Positions 25,450 to 33,423 of a stretch of 64,000 nucleotides of DNA are shown here, in pieces (positions within the stretch are counted from its first letter, which is position 1; the number at the start of each line of letters is the position of its first letter). This DNA comes from Anaerolineales bacterium (lineage in GTDB: Bacteria; Chloroflexota; Anaerolineae; 4572-78; J111): positions 558,001 to 622,000 of the forward strand of contig JABTUW010000001.1 of the NCBI GenBank assembly GCA_015075185.1. The letters run 5' to 3'. Under the pieces are notes generated by a model. It did not search any database. It was not told where the DNA came from and saw only the letters and a program-made list of their open reading frames with translations. A program made the translations under genes and the position numbers.

Positions 25450-26768
25450 AGCCTCATCCTGCCTATCGCCGGCTGTTTTTGTGGCTGGCCCTCATCATTC
25501 TAGTCAGCCCCCTCATTTATTGGTCCACCGGCATAGGTCAAGCCGCTGCTACCTTAACCGCCGAGATCAGCCGCCTGCCGGACGGCACGCTGACCAGCAG
25601 CCCCAAAGCCGAAGCCCTGCATAGTCTATCACTGCCTATGCGAATAGAAAGAATGTTCCTTTACCCATTATTACTCCTGGCCTTTCAATTCAGCGGCGCG
25701 TCGCTGGCTTTACGACGCTGGTTGGAGCAACGAATCTTAAAAAATACCGCAGGGGGGCAGGGGGGCAAGGGGGCAGGGGTGAACAAGCTCCTCCGCTCCT
25801 CCGCTCCTCTGCTCCTCTGCCTTTTTCTCTTCGTTCTCCTCTTCAACCTTGCCCTGGCCCTGCTCTACCTGCCTTTCAATTTCTATCGCGGCTTCATCGT
25901 CGGCCACCAGTTTGGCCTCTCCACGCAGACAGCGCCCGGCTGGTTCGGCGATTGGGCCAAGGGTTTGCTCATCGGCCTGGTGCTCGACGGCCTGACCTGG
26001 ACCGGCCTCTACGGCTTGATGCGCTGGCTGCCCCGCCGCTGGCCTCTGCCCGCCGGGGCACTGCTGGTGCTTTTTAGCGTGGTGCTGGTGCTGCTGCAGC
26101 CCATCCTCATCACCCCCCTGTTTTACGAGGTCCGTCCGCTAGCCGACGCCGAACTGCGCGCCCGCATCCTGGCCCTGGCCGGCAGGGCCGACATGCAGGT
26201 TGACGCGGTGGAGGTCATTGACGCCAGTTCCAAAACCACCGAAGTCAACGCCTACTTCACCGGCTTCGGCGGGGCGCAGCGAATTGTCCTGTTCGACACC
26301 CTGCTGCGGGATTACACCCCCGACCAGATTGAGGTCGTGCTGGCCCACGAGATGGGCCACTGGTATTACCATCACGTCCTGCTGAGCATCCTGGGCCTGG
26401 GGGCGGCCGGCTGGCTGGGGCTGTTTGCCTTGCAATGGCTGCTCAAGCGCACCTGGCGCTGGCTGGGCCTGAGTGGCCCCGCCGACATCGCCGGGCTGCC
26501 TTACGTGCTGGCGGTGCTGGCCCTGGTCTCCACCCTGGCTCTGCCCTTTGAAAACGGTATCTCCCGCTTGGCCGAACGCCAGGCCGACCAGTTTGCCCTG
26601 AGCGCCAGCCAGAAGCCCCAGGCCATGGTCGAGCTGTTCGAGCAGTTTGCCGTGCAAAACCTGTCGCTGGTCGAGCCGCCGGGGTGGGAGAAGTTTCTCT
26701 TCTACACCCATCCCCCCCTGGCGGAGCGGATTGGGATGGCGGAGGGGTGGGCAGCAGCAGCCCAATAA
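25446..26768 (+). CDS. M48 family membrane zinc metalloprotease (CAAX-protease-1/Ste24-like)
   Basis: 440 residues, several membrane segments. The zinc site is HEMGH (residues 301-305 in VLAHEMGHWYYHH) with the third ligand in AERQADQFAL. The family's membrane-embedded layout (segments before and after the catalytic region, YEVRPL after the fourth) fits Ste24/CAAX-protease homologues used for membrane protein quality control. An odd stretch at about 100-116 (NTAGGQGGKGAGVNKLLRSS) comes from G-rich/C-rich low-complexity DNA at 25749-25822 that is kept in frame. Translationally coupled to the 7TM-GAF gene upstream. Confidence 0.85.
   Translation: MKPHPAYRRLFLWLALIILVSPLIYWSTGIGQAAATLTAEISRLPDGTLTSSPKAEALHSLSLPMRIERMFLYPLLLLAFQFSGASLALRRWLEQRILKNTAGGQGGKGAGVNKLLRSSAPLLLCLFLFVLLFNLALALLYLPFNFYRGFIVGHQFGLSTQTAPGWFGDWAKGLLIGLVLDGLTWTGLYGLMRWLPRRWPLPAGALLVLFSVVLVLLQPILITPLFYEVRPLADAELRARILALAGRADMQVDAVEVIDASSKTTEVNAYFTGFGGAQRIVLFDTLLRDYTPDQIEVVLAHEMGHWYYHHVLLSILGLGAAGWLGLFALQWLLKRTWRWLGLSGPADIAGLPYVLAVLALVSTLALPFENGISRLAERQADQFALSASQKPQAMVELFEQFAVQNLSLVEPPGWEKFLFYTHPPLAERIGMAEGWAAAAQ
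25749..25822. repeat. In-frame purine/pyrimidine-skewed insert in the M48 gene
   Basis: A G-rich arm (GCAGGGGGGCAGGGGGGCAA and on) is followed by a C-rich arm (CTCCTCCGCTCCTCCGCTCC and on) on the same strand, the same design as the intergenic skewed hairpins. Confidence 0.65.
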
Positions 26769-27103
26769 CTTAACAATAAATCATTCCGGTTGCCCGATAA
26801 CACTGGGGGAAGTGTAGTAATATGAGGACACCCGCAAATCCAATAACCGGGATGCCCGCTATTTCAAAGTTAGGCGCTTATCGGACTTGCTACAAGATAA
26901 CCGATATATTTGTGAGAAAATTCTCAAACACTGCGCCAGAAATCAAATAATATGATATAATAATAGTAACCTACCTATTCGTTCTGTACGACAATCACCA
27001 TAACGTTTCTTTGCGACTGCCGAAGGCTTTCCCGAAATGTACCAGGGTTGTGCCTTCGGCTTTTTTTGTTACTGGTCGCTATATTGGATGAAGGAGATAC
27101 AAG
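26769..27103. other. Intergenic leader region with possible short transcript
   Basis: 335 bp without a gene. TATAAT at 26956-26961 is a clear -10; no convincing -35. A transcript starting near 26968 would meet the terminator at 27019-27067, giving about 100 nt of RNA before the next gene. Confidence 0.45.
27019..27067 (+). terminator. Terminator or attenuator upstream of the PGRP/Vps62-like gene
   Basis: GCCGAAGGC (27019-27027) pairs with GCCTTCGGC (27052-27060), followed by seven T. It lies 37 nt before the ATG at 27104, so it ends either a small RNA or an attenuated leader. Confidence 0.75.
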
Positions 27104-29074
27104 ATGTTTTACTCAAGAAAACGCCTGTTAAATCTGGTCAGGTGTCTGATTGCCGGTATTATCTTGGCTTTTATCTGGTTGCTGTGGTTGACCCAACCGG
27201 GCCTGGCTGACGAACCAGATGCCGCGCAGCCTGACAAGCCAATTACCGCAGAAGCTCCGCCCGTTGAGATATGGCCGCAGGTAGATCAATACGGACCTTG
27301 GCCGTATGATGCTAAACCGGATCTTATGCCGCTGCCGGACCGCGGTGACCAGGATCCGATCCGCAGTGGTGTGTCGAACAATGACCGTCAAAAAATCCAA
27401 GGTGGGGAGAGCCCGGATTGTCTCCGAGACCTAATTGATATTGGTCCGATCGAAAAACCTGCGGTGATTTCCCGCACAGACTGGGGCTGCCCGGATGGAC
27501 AAGATAGTCCCCGCCGTCCACCGCAGTATAATACGGAGGTCACACACGTTATCGTCCACCAGGCCGAAACCCCCAACGACATGGCCCCCTACCAGGACTA
27601 TGCCGGCTGGGTCCGCTCTATCTGGGACTACCACGCCAATGTCCTCGGCTGGGGTGATGTGGGGTACAACTACCTGATTGATCCCAACGGTGTCATTTAC
27701 GAAGGTCGGGCCGGTGACGACAATGTGATCGGCGTCCACGACACCCATAACGAACACTCCTTGAGTATTGGACTCATCGGTTGTTATGACAACTGCGATG
27801 AGCGGAGCTTGAGCGTGGCCGAACCGTCAGAGGCGATGCTGGACAGCACGGCGAAACTCATCGCCTGGAAACTGGAACAGCAGGGTATCGACCCGCTCAG
27901 CAGCGCCCAATACGACGACCTCCCGAACATCTCTGTGATTGCCGGCGGGCGAGATGTGGTCATTACCAGCTCCCCGGGGGATAATATCTACAACAAGCTG
28001 CCGGATATCCCGGCCCGCATTGAGGATATTCGGGCTCGCTTGGAGGAAGAAGCCCTGAATGCCCTCGTGGCCGCGTACGCAAAAAAATTTGCACCGGTTC
28101 TAAAGTTTGATAAGGCCGCAAAGACTTTCCCAATGGATGCACAAAAGTATTTTGAAGAGATGTTGTGCGGAGACCAAGGTGGACCGCCATGCCTGTTACA
28201 GGAGGGGTGCACCAAGAGCGAAGACTATAACCCGGAGCGAGATGGATGTGACAGGCATGACGTAAGCTGGGGCAACAACAGTATTCGAAACATTGTGAAC
28301 GGTAACGAAAACTTCAGTACCCTAGCCGCCCACGGCTACCAAATCCCAACTTACTATAAATTGCGTTGTTGTGGGACCAGCGGTCAGTTGCGCATTGAAT
28401 ACTGGTGGTTTTATGGCTGGCAGCCTGATGCGGATCACGGTTGCCGTCAGCACCACCCCGCTGATTGGGAGCACATTGTGGTAACCACGAGTCAGAACAA
28501 GCAGGGTATCGCTGCTATTACTTACTACCAGCATAGCGGATGGTACACAAAAATCCACGGCAGGAGTGGCTTGAATCGCTATCTCCTTAACGGGCACCCG
28601 GTGGTATACGTTGGCAAAACGGCACACGGATCTTATCACGACGGCGGTGGTAGTGGCACATGCACCTATTATGAGGATTGGAGGAATCCGAGCAGTAATA
28701 CAGTGTGGAATACCTGGGAAACCCCCCTGATCAATCTGGACGGCAACGAACAAGATTGGCTCAACTATCCGAGCGCAACATGGGCTTGGGGATATCATTA
28801 TGATTGGCATTATGACCATACTCCGGCTGATTATCACAATCATGTGGGATGGAAAACTCCCACCACAAGCACTGAACCTTGTACTATGCGTGCTTGTGAA
28901 GGCAGGGCCGGGGATTGGAAAACCGTTGGGTGTTGGTTTGGCAAATCTGATTGCAAGCCCGGTCACTGCTGGTGTGGTGACAGCCGTTGCGCACATGATT
29001 GTTACTCATGTGTGTTTTGGGAGGAGTATCAAAAAAATTTCACGCTACCAACCTCCGACAGTGGGCTGTATTGA
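27104..29074 (+). CDS. Exported protein with PGRP-like domain and Vps62/NPP1-like C-terminal domain
   Basis: 656 residues. The signal/anchor segment is at about 8-35. Residues about 110-265 are an amidase-2/PGRP domain (THVIVHQAETPND; GVIYEGRAGDDNVIGVHD; HSLSIGLIGCYDN), but the final metal motif reads GGRDVVITSSPG instead of GHRD..TxCPG, suggesting peptidoglycan binding without hydrolysis. Residues about 325-560 resemble the Vps62/necrosis-inducing fold: KKFAPVLKFDKAAKTFPMD, IEYWWFYGW, HHPADWEHIVV, AHGSYHDGG. The last 80 residues are Cys-rich (at least nine Cys in SDCKPGHCWCGDSRCAHDC and around), probably disulfide-bonded. A new combination to me; function unknown. It has an SD (GAAGGAGA) before the ATG. 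Confidence 0.72.
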   Translation: MFYSRKRLLNLVRCLIAGIILAFIWLLWLTQPGLADEPDAAQPDKPITAEAPPVEIWPQVDQYGPWPYDAKPDLMPLPDRGDQDPIRSGVSNNDRQKIQGGESPDCLRDLIDIGPIEKPAVISRTDWGCPDGQDSPRRPPQYNTEVTHVIVHQAETPNDMAPYQDYAGWVRSIWDYHANVLGWGDVGYNYLIDPNGVIYEGRAGDDNVIGVHDTHNEHSLSIGLIGCYDNCDERSLSVAEPSEAMLDSTAKLIAWKLEQQGIDPLSSAQYDDLPNISVIAGGRDVVITSSPGDNIYNKLPDIPARIEDIRARLEEEALNALVAAYAKKFAPVLKFDKAAKTFPMDAQKYFEEMLCGDQGGPPCLLQEGCTKSEDYNPERDGCDRHDVSWGNNSIRNIVNGNENFSTLAAHGYQIPTYYKLRCCGTSGQLRIEYWWFYGWQPDADHGCRQHHPADWEHIVVTTSQNKQGIAAITYYQHSGWYTKIHGRSGLNRYLLNGHPVVYVGKTAHGSYHDGGGSGTCTYYEDWRNPSSNTVWNTWETPLINLDGNEQDWLNYPSATWAWGYHYDWHYDHTPADYHNHVGWKTPTTSTEPCTMRACEGRAGDWKTVGCWFGKSDCKPGHCWCGDSRCAHDCYSCVFWEEYQKNFTLPTSDSGLY

Positions 29075-29597
29075 TATCTGCACTATCGTGGAGATGTTTG
29101 GATGCGGAATTGTATCTACGGGGAATGAATAATATCACACGCTTGAGCAGGCCCATAGGAGCTCAATATTCGTCTGAACCGACTTTTTGATGGGCTCAAC
29201 CGCTGCGTTGACTTCCTGGTAAAAGGTCTCTTTGTTGTAACCGATGCCATACATACGGGAGCTTGCGCCCGTTACGCCCTGGACAACTCAAGAATCTTTC
29301 TTGATGTGTTAGCCAGCCAAGCCATTTAGCCCACACTCGTGCTGTGACGAATGAGCTTCCGGTACTCACAGAGGATGGCCGCAGCAGCCCCGAAGGCCAG
29401 AACGGATGGAGGAAGCAAAGCAATGCGTAGCAAAGTATCCAGCCCAGTGAGGATAGTCAAAGAAACCTGAACCACTGTATCTGGCATCCCACCAAACTAA
29501 CTTGCAAAAGAGGGGGACAGGAAGGCTTCCTTAATTTGAAGAAGAAACTTTATTGAGGTTATTTTTGGTTAGCAACCGTCATGGTCGGTGGGGCTGC
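29075..29597. other. Gene-poor region
   Basis: No confident gene. A leftward ORF of 39 codons at 29135-29254 (starting MYGIGYNKETFYQEV) has protein-like composition but no support; it may be a remnant. Codon use and stops elsewhere look non-coding. Confidence 0.4.
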
Positions 29598-29784
29598 GCC
29601 TAACAAACCCGTTCAAGCCGAGCGCCCAAGCGAGTTTTTTTAGTTTCTGGTGTTTGGTTGAGGCTGTACTTGGCGGTCAAGTTGGGGAAAAATGGGTTGT
29701 CCTTGCAGGTGAAATGGTGTATTGTGTAGCACCTCACTTTATGGCATCGGCTTTTCGTGCGCCAGCTTAACGGGAGCGTTATGC
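29598..29784 (+). other. attC-like folded site
   Basis: Left end GCCTAAC-AAA-CCCGTTCAAGC and right end GCTTAACGGG-AGC-GTTATGC are complementary in the order R''-spacer-L'' / L'-spacer-R', with one extra C in the left L'' box (GTTCAAG against CTTAAC). That extra base and box order are hallmarks of integron attC sites. The 187-nt span is longer than usual. No integron integrase is in the window. Confidence 0.5.
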
Positions 29785-29889
29785 CTCCCGCGCCAATTGC
29801 TTTTCATTCCTGATAGTCACCGCAGGATCGGGATTTGGCGTGGGCAGAGGCAACTTCATTTCCTCCAGCACGTCCAAGTGCTCAATCAT
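29779..29889 (-). CDS. Small ORF, copy 1 of a duplicated unit
   Basis: 36 codons from ATG 29887-29889, reading MIEHLD...PNPDPAVTIRNEKQLAREA, with its stop inside the attC-like right end. A second copy on the same strand begins at 30372 (MIEQLDAPNPDP..TI.NGKQLA). Conservation of the reading frame between the copies is the only evidence for coding. Function unknown. Confidence 0.35.
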   Translation of the reverse strand: MIEHLDVLEEMKLPLPTPNPDPAVTIRNEKQLAREA

Positions 29890-30015
29890 CCCCCCTTTGG
29901 CCTTATAAAGGCAGTCTTCAATGGCCCATGCCTCAGACAAAAAGGATTGACTTGGCTGTCTATTGATGCTATGCTTTAGGCAAAATCTTAACTCGAACGA
30001 AAGCGGTGGGCAACC

Positions 30016-30259
30016 ATGATAACGGGTGAAGCGTTAAAATCTGTGCAATTTGTGGTAGACGATAAAGGCCAACGAACTGCGGTCCTGCTGGATATTCGGG
30101 CCTGGGAAATGCTTATCAACTGTAACGGACACTAAAATTGCAGCCCAGGCTCTTCAAGAGTTGCACCTGGCTGGCGGACGACCTGAACAAGCAGGTTGGT
30201 TAGCTTGGGAAGATATTCGTGAGGCCTGGAGTGACGAAGAAACTAACCCGCTCCAGTAA
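30016..30259 (+). pseudogene. Frameshifted small antitoxin-like gene
   Basis: Codons from the ATG at 30016 read MITGEALKSVQFVVDDKGQRT, then AVLLDIRAWEMLI, typical of small Phd/YefM-style or similar antitoxins ('xFVVDxKGxxTAVxLDxxxWExL'). The frame closes at 30133-30135. A +1 frame then continues with ALQELHLAGGRPEQAGWLAW and ends at 30257-30259. The two parts together would be about 80 residues, a normal antitoxin length, so a single indel near 30121-30133 is likely. No toxin gene adjoins it. Confidence 0.5.
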
Positions 30260-30372
30260 TTGTGATAGTGAAATATTCGGAGCAAAGCGCCAGCTAATGT
30301 CTGAGCCAATTGCTTCCCATTCTTGATGGTTTCTGTAGGATCGGGATTTGGCGCGTCCAATTGCTCGATCAT
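30154..30372 (-). pseudogene. Second copy of the MIE(H/Q)LD small ORF, degraded 3' part
   Basis: The first about 26 codons match the ORF at 29779-29889; then the copy lacks the attC-like stop segment and runs on through sequence antisense to the antitoxin remnant. DNA similarity also covers the shared AGCTGGCGC after the copies. Probably a duplicated cassette with a deletion. Confidence 0.35.
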
Positions 30373-30482
30373 CCCCACTTTGCCTTGTTAAAGGCAGAGT
30401 CATCCCCTAAAAAGAAGTTTTTAGCCCCAAAAATCCTCTTTGATGTTATAATAAAGAAAAATCGGCTCAAGGGGGATTAGCA

Positions 30483-32075
30483 ATGAAGCTTAAAACTGGT
30501 CTCAGGCTGTTTATCATGGTGGGGCTAATGCTGGCAATTTTGTCAGCCACTTTGCCGGAGCCGGCGAAGGCCCAGGAAGCGAGCGGCGGGACCGCCGTCG
30601 GCACGACCTTGACCTATACCGGCCAGATTACCGACGAGGACGGCGACCCCCTGGATGGCGTCTACGATTTTGAATTCAAGGTCTATGATGCCTTAACGGG
30701 TGGGACGCAGCTTGGACAGGCAGTGGCCAAAGATAATGTGACTGTAGAAGACGGCCGCTACACTGTGGAACTCGATTTCGGCCCGCGCGTCTTTACCGGC
30801 GATGTGCGCTACCTGGAAATCAGAGTCCGGCCCGGCCAGCGGATTGACGCCTACACTCTCCTCGAAACCCGGCAGCGGCTGCCGGTCGCGCCTTATGCCC
30901 TGGCCTTACCCCATCTCTGGACGGAGCCAAACGCCACCAGTCCCAACCTGATCGGCGGTTATCGCGACAACAGCGTTACCTTTGGCGCGGTGGGGGCGAC
31001 CATCGCCGGTGGGGGAACGCAGGGCAAAACCAATCGGGTGACCGACGATTACGGGGTAGTGAGCGGGGGCCATAACAACCAGGCCGGCGATGATGCCGGG
31101 CTAACCAGCGACAACTCTTTTGCGACAGTGGGCGGCGGCCTGGCCAATCAGGCCCTCAATGCCTACTCGACGGTGAACGGCGGCTGGCTCAACACTGCCA
31201 GCGGGCCTTTTGCGACGATAGGCGGGGGCAGTCAAAACGAAGCGAGCAGTATATACAGTACCATTAGCGGGGGGCTGGATAACTCTACCGGCGGGGTTGG
31301 GGCAAGTGTTGGCGGAGGCTGGTTGAACAACGCTTCCAACAGCTACACGGCCATCGCCGGGGGCTATAGTAACAAAGCCGGCGAAGTCTACGCGGCGATT
31401 GGCGGGGGCAGCTATAACAGCGCTGCCGGCTCCTGGTCCGTTGTGGGCGTGGGGTATAATAATTCTACTCGTGGCGGGTACAGCGCCATTCCCGGCGGGC
31501 ATCATAATCTGGCCGGGGGTGATTTCAGTTTTGCCGCCGGGCAGCGGGCCAGGGCTAACAGCCGGGGCTGCTTTGTCTGGGCAGACGCCTCTAACACCCA
31601 TCTCGACTGCAATCATGCCAACCGCTTCATGGTCCGGGCCAGCGGCGGCGTTTATTTTTTCAGCAGCGTTGATCTCAATTCCGGGGCCGCATTACCACCC
31701 GGCAGCGGCTCATGGGCCACCTGGAGCGACCGCCAGGCCAAGGCCAACTTTACCCCGGTGGATCGTCAAGCTCTTTTGACCCGTCTCAGCAACCTGCCCA
31801 TCCACACCTGGAATTACAAAACGCAGGACCCCTCTATTCGCCACCTGGGGCCAACCGCCCAGGATTTTCGGGCTGCTTTCGGCCTGGGCGAGGACGAGCG
31901 CCACATCAACACCGTAGACGCTGACGGCGTGGCCCTGGCCTCCATCCAGGAACTGCACCGGCTTAGCCAGGAACAGGCTGCCCTACTTGCTGCCCAACAA
32001 CAACAGATCGCTGCCCTGGAGGATCGTCTGGCAGCGCTGGAAGCAGCCCTTCAGCAGCAGGTAGAGGATCACTGA
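30483..32075 (+). CDS. Exported fibre-like protein: YadA-head-type repeats and S74 intramolecular chaperone domain
   Basis: 530 residues. The signal peptide ends at about residue 30 (PEPAKAQ). Residues about 40-140 form a beta-rich domain (LTYTGQITDEDGDPLDGVYD). Residues about 165-370 contain roughly a dozen GG-N-A repeats of about 16 residues (for example TVGGGLANQALNAYSTVNGG), like left-handed beta-roll heads of trimeric adhesins. The C-terminal S74 domain follows: SDRQAKANFTPVD gives the Ser and Lys six-residue dyad, then LSNLPIHTWNYK and LGPTAQDFRAAFGL. It ends in a coiled coil (LLAAQQQQIAALEDRLAALE). S74 domains trimerise fibres and cut themselves off. Likely a surface adhesin or spike. 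Confidence 0.8.
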   Translation: MKLKTGLRLFIMVGLMLAILSATLPEPAKAQEASGGTAVGTTLTYTGQITDEDGDPLDGVYDFEFKVYDALTGGTQLGQAVAKDNVTVEDGRYTVELDFGPRVFTGDVRYLEIRVRPGQRIDAYTLLETRQRLPVAPYALALPHLWTEPNATSPNLIGGYRDNSVTFGAVGATIAGGGTQGKTNRVTDDYGVVSGGHNNQAGDDAGLTSDNSFATVGGGLANQALNAYSTVNGGWLNTASGPFATIGGGSQNEASSIYSTISGGLDNSTGGVGASVGGGWLNNASNSYTAIAGGYSNKAGEVYAAIGGGSYNSAAGSWSVVGVGYNNSTRGGYSAIPGGHHNLAGGDFSFAAGQRARANSRGCFVWADASNTHLDCNHANRFMVRASGGVYFFSSVDLNSGAALPPGSGSWATWSDRQAKANFTPVDRQALLTRLSNLPIHTWNYKTQDPSIRHLGPTAQDFRAAFGLGEDERHINTVDADGVALASIQELHRLSQEQAALLAAQQQQIAALEDRLAALEAALQQQVEDH

Positions 32076-32086
32076 GTAACAGGAGT

Positions 32087-32206
32087 TACGCGGTGTCATT
32101 TCGACCGGAGCGCAGCGGAGGGAGAAATCCCTAACACCTCGTCTTGCAAGGTAGTTTTGAGGGATTTCTCGCTCCTTCGTCGCTCGAAATGACATGACCG
32201 CGTAAG
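32087..32206. repeat. TGTCATTTCGA palindromic element
   Basis: Outer arms TTACGCGG/CCGCGTAA, then TGTCATTTCGA (32095-32105) mirrored by TCGAAATGACA (32185-32195), and inner arms GAGAAATCCCT/AGGGATTTCTC. Same design as 2707-2810. It starts 12 nt after the fibre-gene stop. Confidence 0.75.
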
Positions 32207-32272
32207 TTCTGTGAGTAACAATCACTTACCTCCCCTGGTCAATGCTCCTCCTGTATTGGCCTCCATCGTCCA

Positions 32273-33307
32273 CTAGGCCAGCACCAAGTTAAACCTCTCA
32301 GCTTTCAATCGCTGACCCCGGAAGTCAGAAGGTGAACAGCCCCGGCGCGATTGGAAAGCGGTGGCAAAATATTGGCTCGAATTAAACCCGGAGGCAAAGG
32401 CAACCTGGGTAATGCTCAGATCAGCCTGTTCAACCAGGAGCCGAGCGGCCAGATCCAAACGGCAGTGGATTAAATACTCCACGGGAGTCATATTGGTCAG
32501 TTGCTTGCAGTAGCTGGAGAACTGGCTGCGCGACAGGCCGCATTGTCCGGCCATTGCCCCTAAATCCCAATCAGAAGCGGCGTGTTCCGGCAGGGCAGCC
32601 AGGAACATTTCGACGGCCCGCTGGGAGGTTGGCAAACGGCTGTCGAGCGGAATTTGTTTTTGCTGCAGCATCTCCAGCACGGCTATGACCAGCTCATTGA
32701 TATACAGCTTAAGTTTGGTTTCGCTGCTCTCCGGCTCACAGCTTTTCAACAGCTCGGCCAGCCGGGTGAAACAGCGGGCAATTTCCTCATTGGCCGGCCA
32801 AACCGGCTGTTCGTTGTGGCTTAACAGCCGGGTCAACTGCTTCAAGTCGCTGCGCGAACAGATCAGCCAGTCGGGCCAGCGCCACCTCTGGTTGGGCCGG
32901 CGCACGTTGACATCCAGGATCAGCCAGTAGAGCCGGCTGGCTCCCACCTGTGGATTCCCCACCCGGTGGAACTGCCAGGGCCGGGTGATGGTCAGATCGC
33001 CTTTTTTAAGCAGCCAGCTTTTGCCGTCAACCTCGAAGCCGGTCTTACCCCTGGCCAGGTAGGTAAACTCGATCCCCTCGTTGCAGTGCAAATCTAACCC
33101 CCAGGATTGAGGACGCGGAGCATCCCAAATCCCAATCGAACGCACCTCCGGCAGGGTGGTTGGCGGCAGGCGCAAACCGGGGTAGCTTCCCCGCGACCAG
33201 GCGTGCACATAAACTTCGCCTCGCCGGGCTGCGGCTTTAAGCGGCTCGCAGGTGTCGGCATAATAAACCTTGTCTTTGTCCTGGAAGATAACCGGCAGGT
33301 CGGCCAT
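32273..33307 (-). CDS. AraC-family transcriptional regulator
   Basis: 344 residues. The N-terminal half holds a cupin-like ligand-binding domain (LDLHCNEGIEFTYLARGKTGFEVDGKSWLL). The C-terminal AraC DNA-binding domain has two helix-turn-helices (CGLSRSQFSSYCKQLTNMTP; ITQVAFASGFNSSQYFATAF). Oriented away from the sugar isomerase gene 116 bp away, so it likely controls that gene in response to a sugar or related compound. Both starts share an A/T-rich intergenic region. Confidence 0.9.
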   Translation of the reverse strand: MADLPVIFQDKDKVYYADTCEPLKAAARRGEVYVHAWSRGSYPGLRLPPTTLPEVRSIGIWDAPRPQSWGLDLHCNEGIEFTYLARGKTGFEVDGKSWLLKKGDLTITRPWQFHRVGNPQVGASRLYWLILDVNVRRPNQRWRWPDWLICSRSDLKQLTRLLSHNEQPVWPANEEIARCFTRLAELLKSCEPESSETKLKLYINELVIAVLEMLQQKQIPLDSRLPTSQRAVEMFLAALPEHAASDWDLGAMAGQCGLSRSQFSSYCKQLTNMTPVEYLIHCRLDLAARLLVEQADLSITQVAFASGFNSSQYFATAFQSRRGCSPSDFRGQRLKAERFNLVLA

Positions 33308-33423
33308 AACTTTTGCCTCAATGTTTAAAATTTACCAATCTTTGATTTTGAAAGACTTTAGGCGCGTTTTGAGATAGAGTCAAATTAAAGCTAAAAATCT
33401 CTATTTTTTCAAAGGAGAAAAAA

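Noticed and set aside
29598..29784. Firm call of an integron cassette array
   Set aside because: Only one good attC-like structure, opposite polarity to the ORF and no integrase; kept as an attC-like site only.
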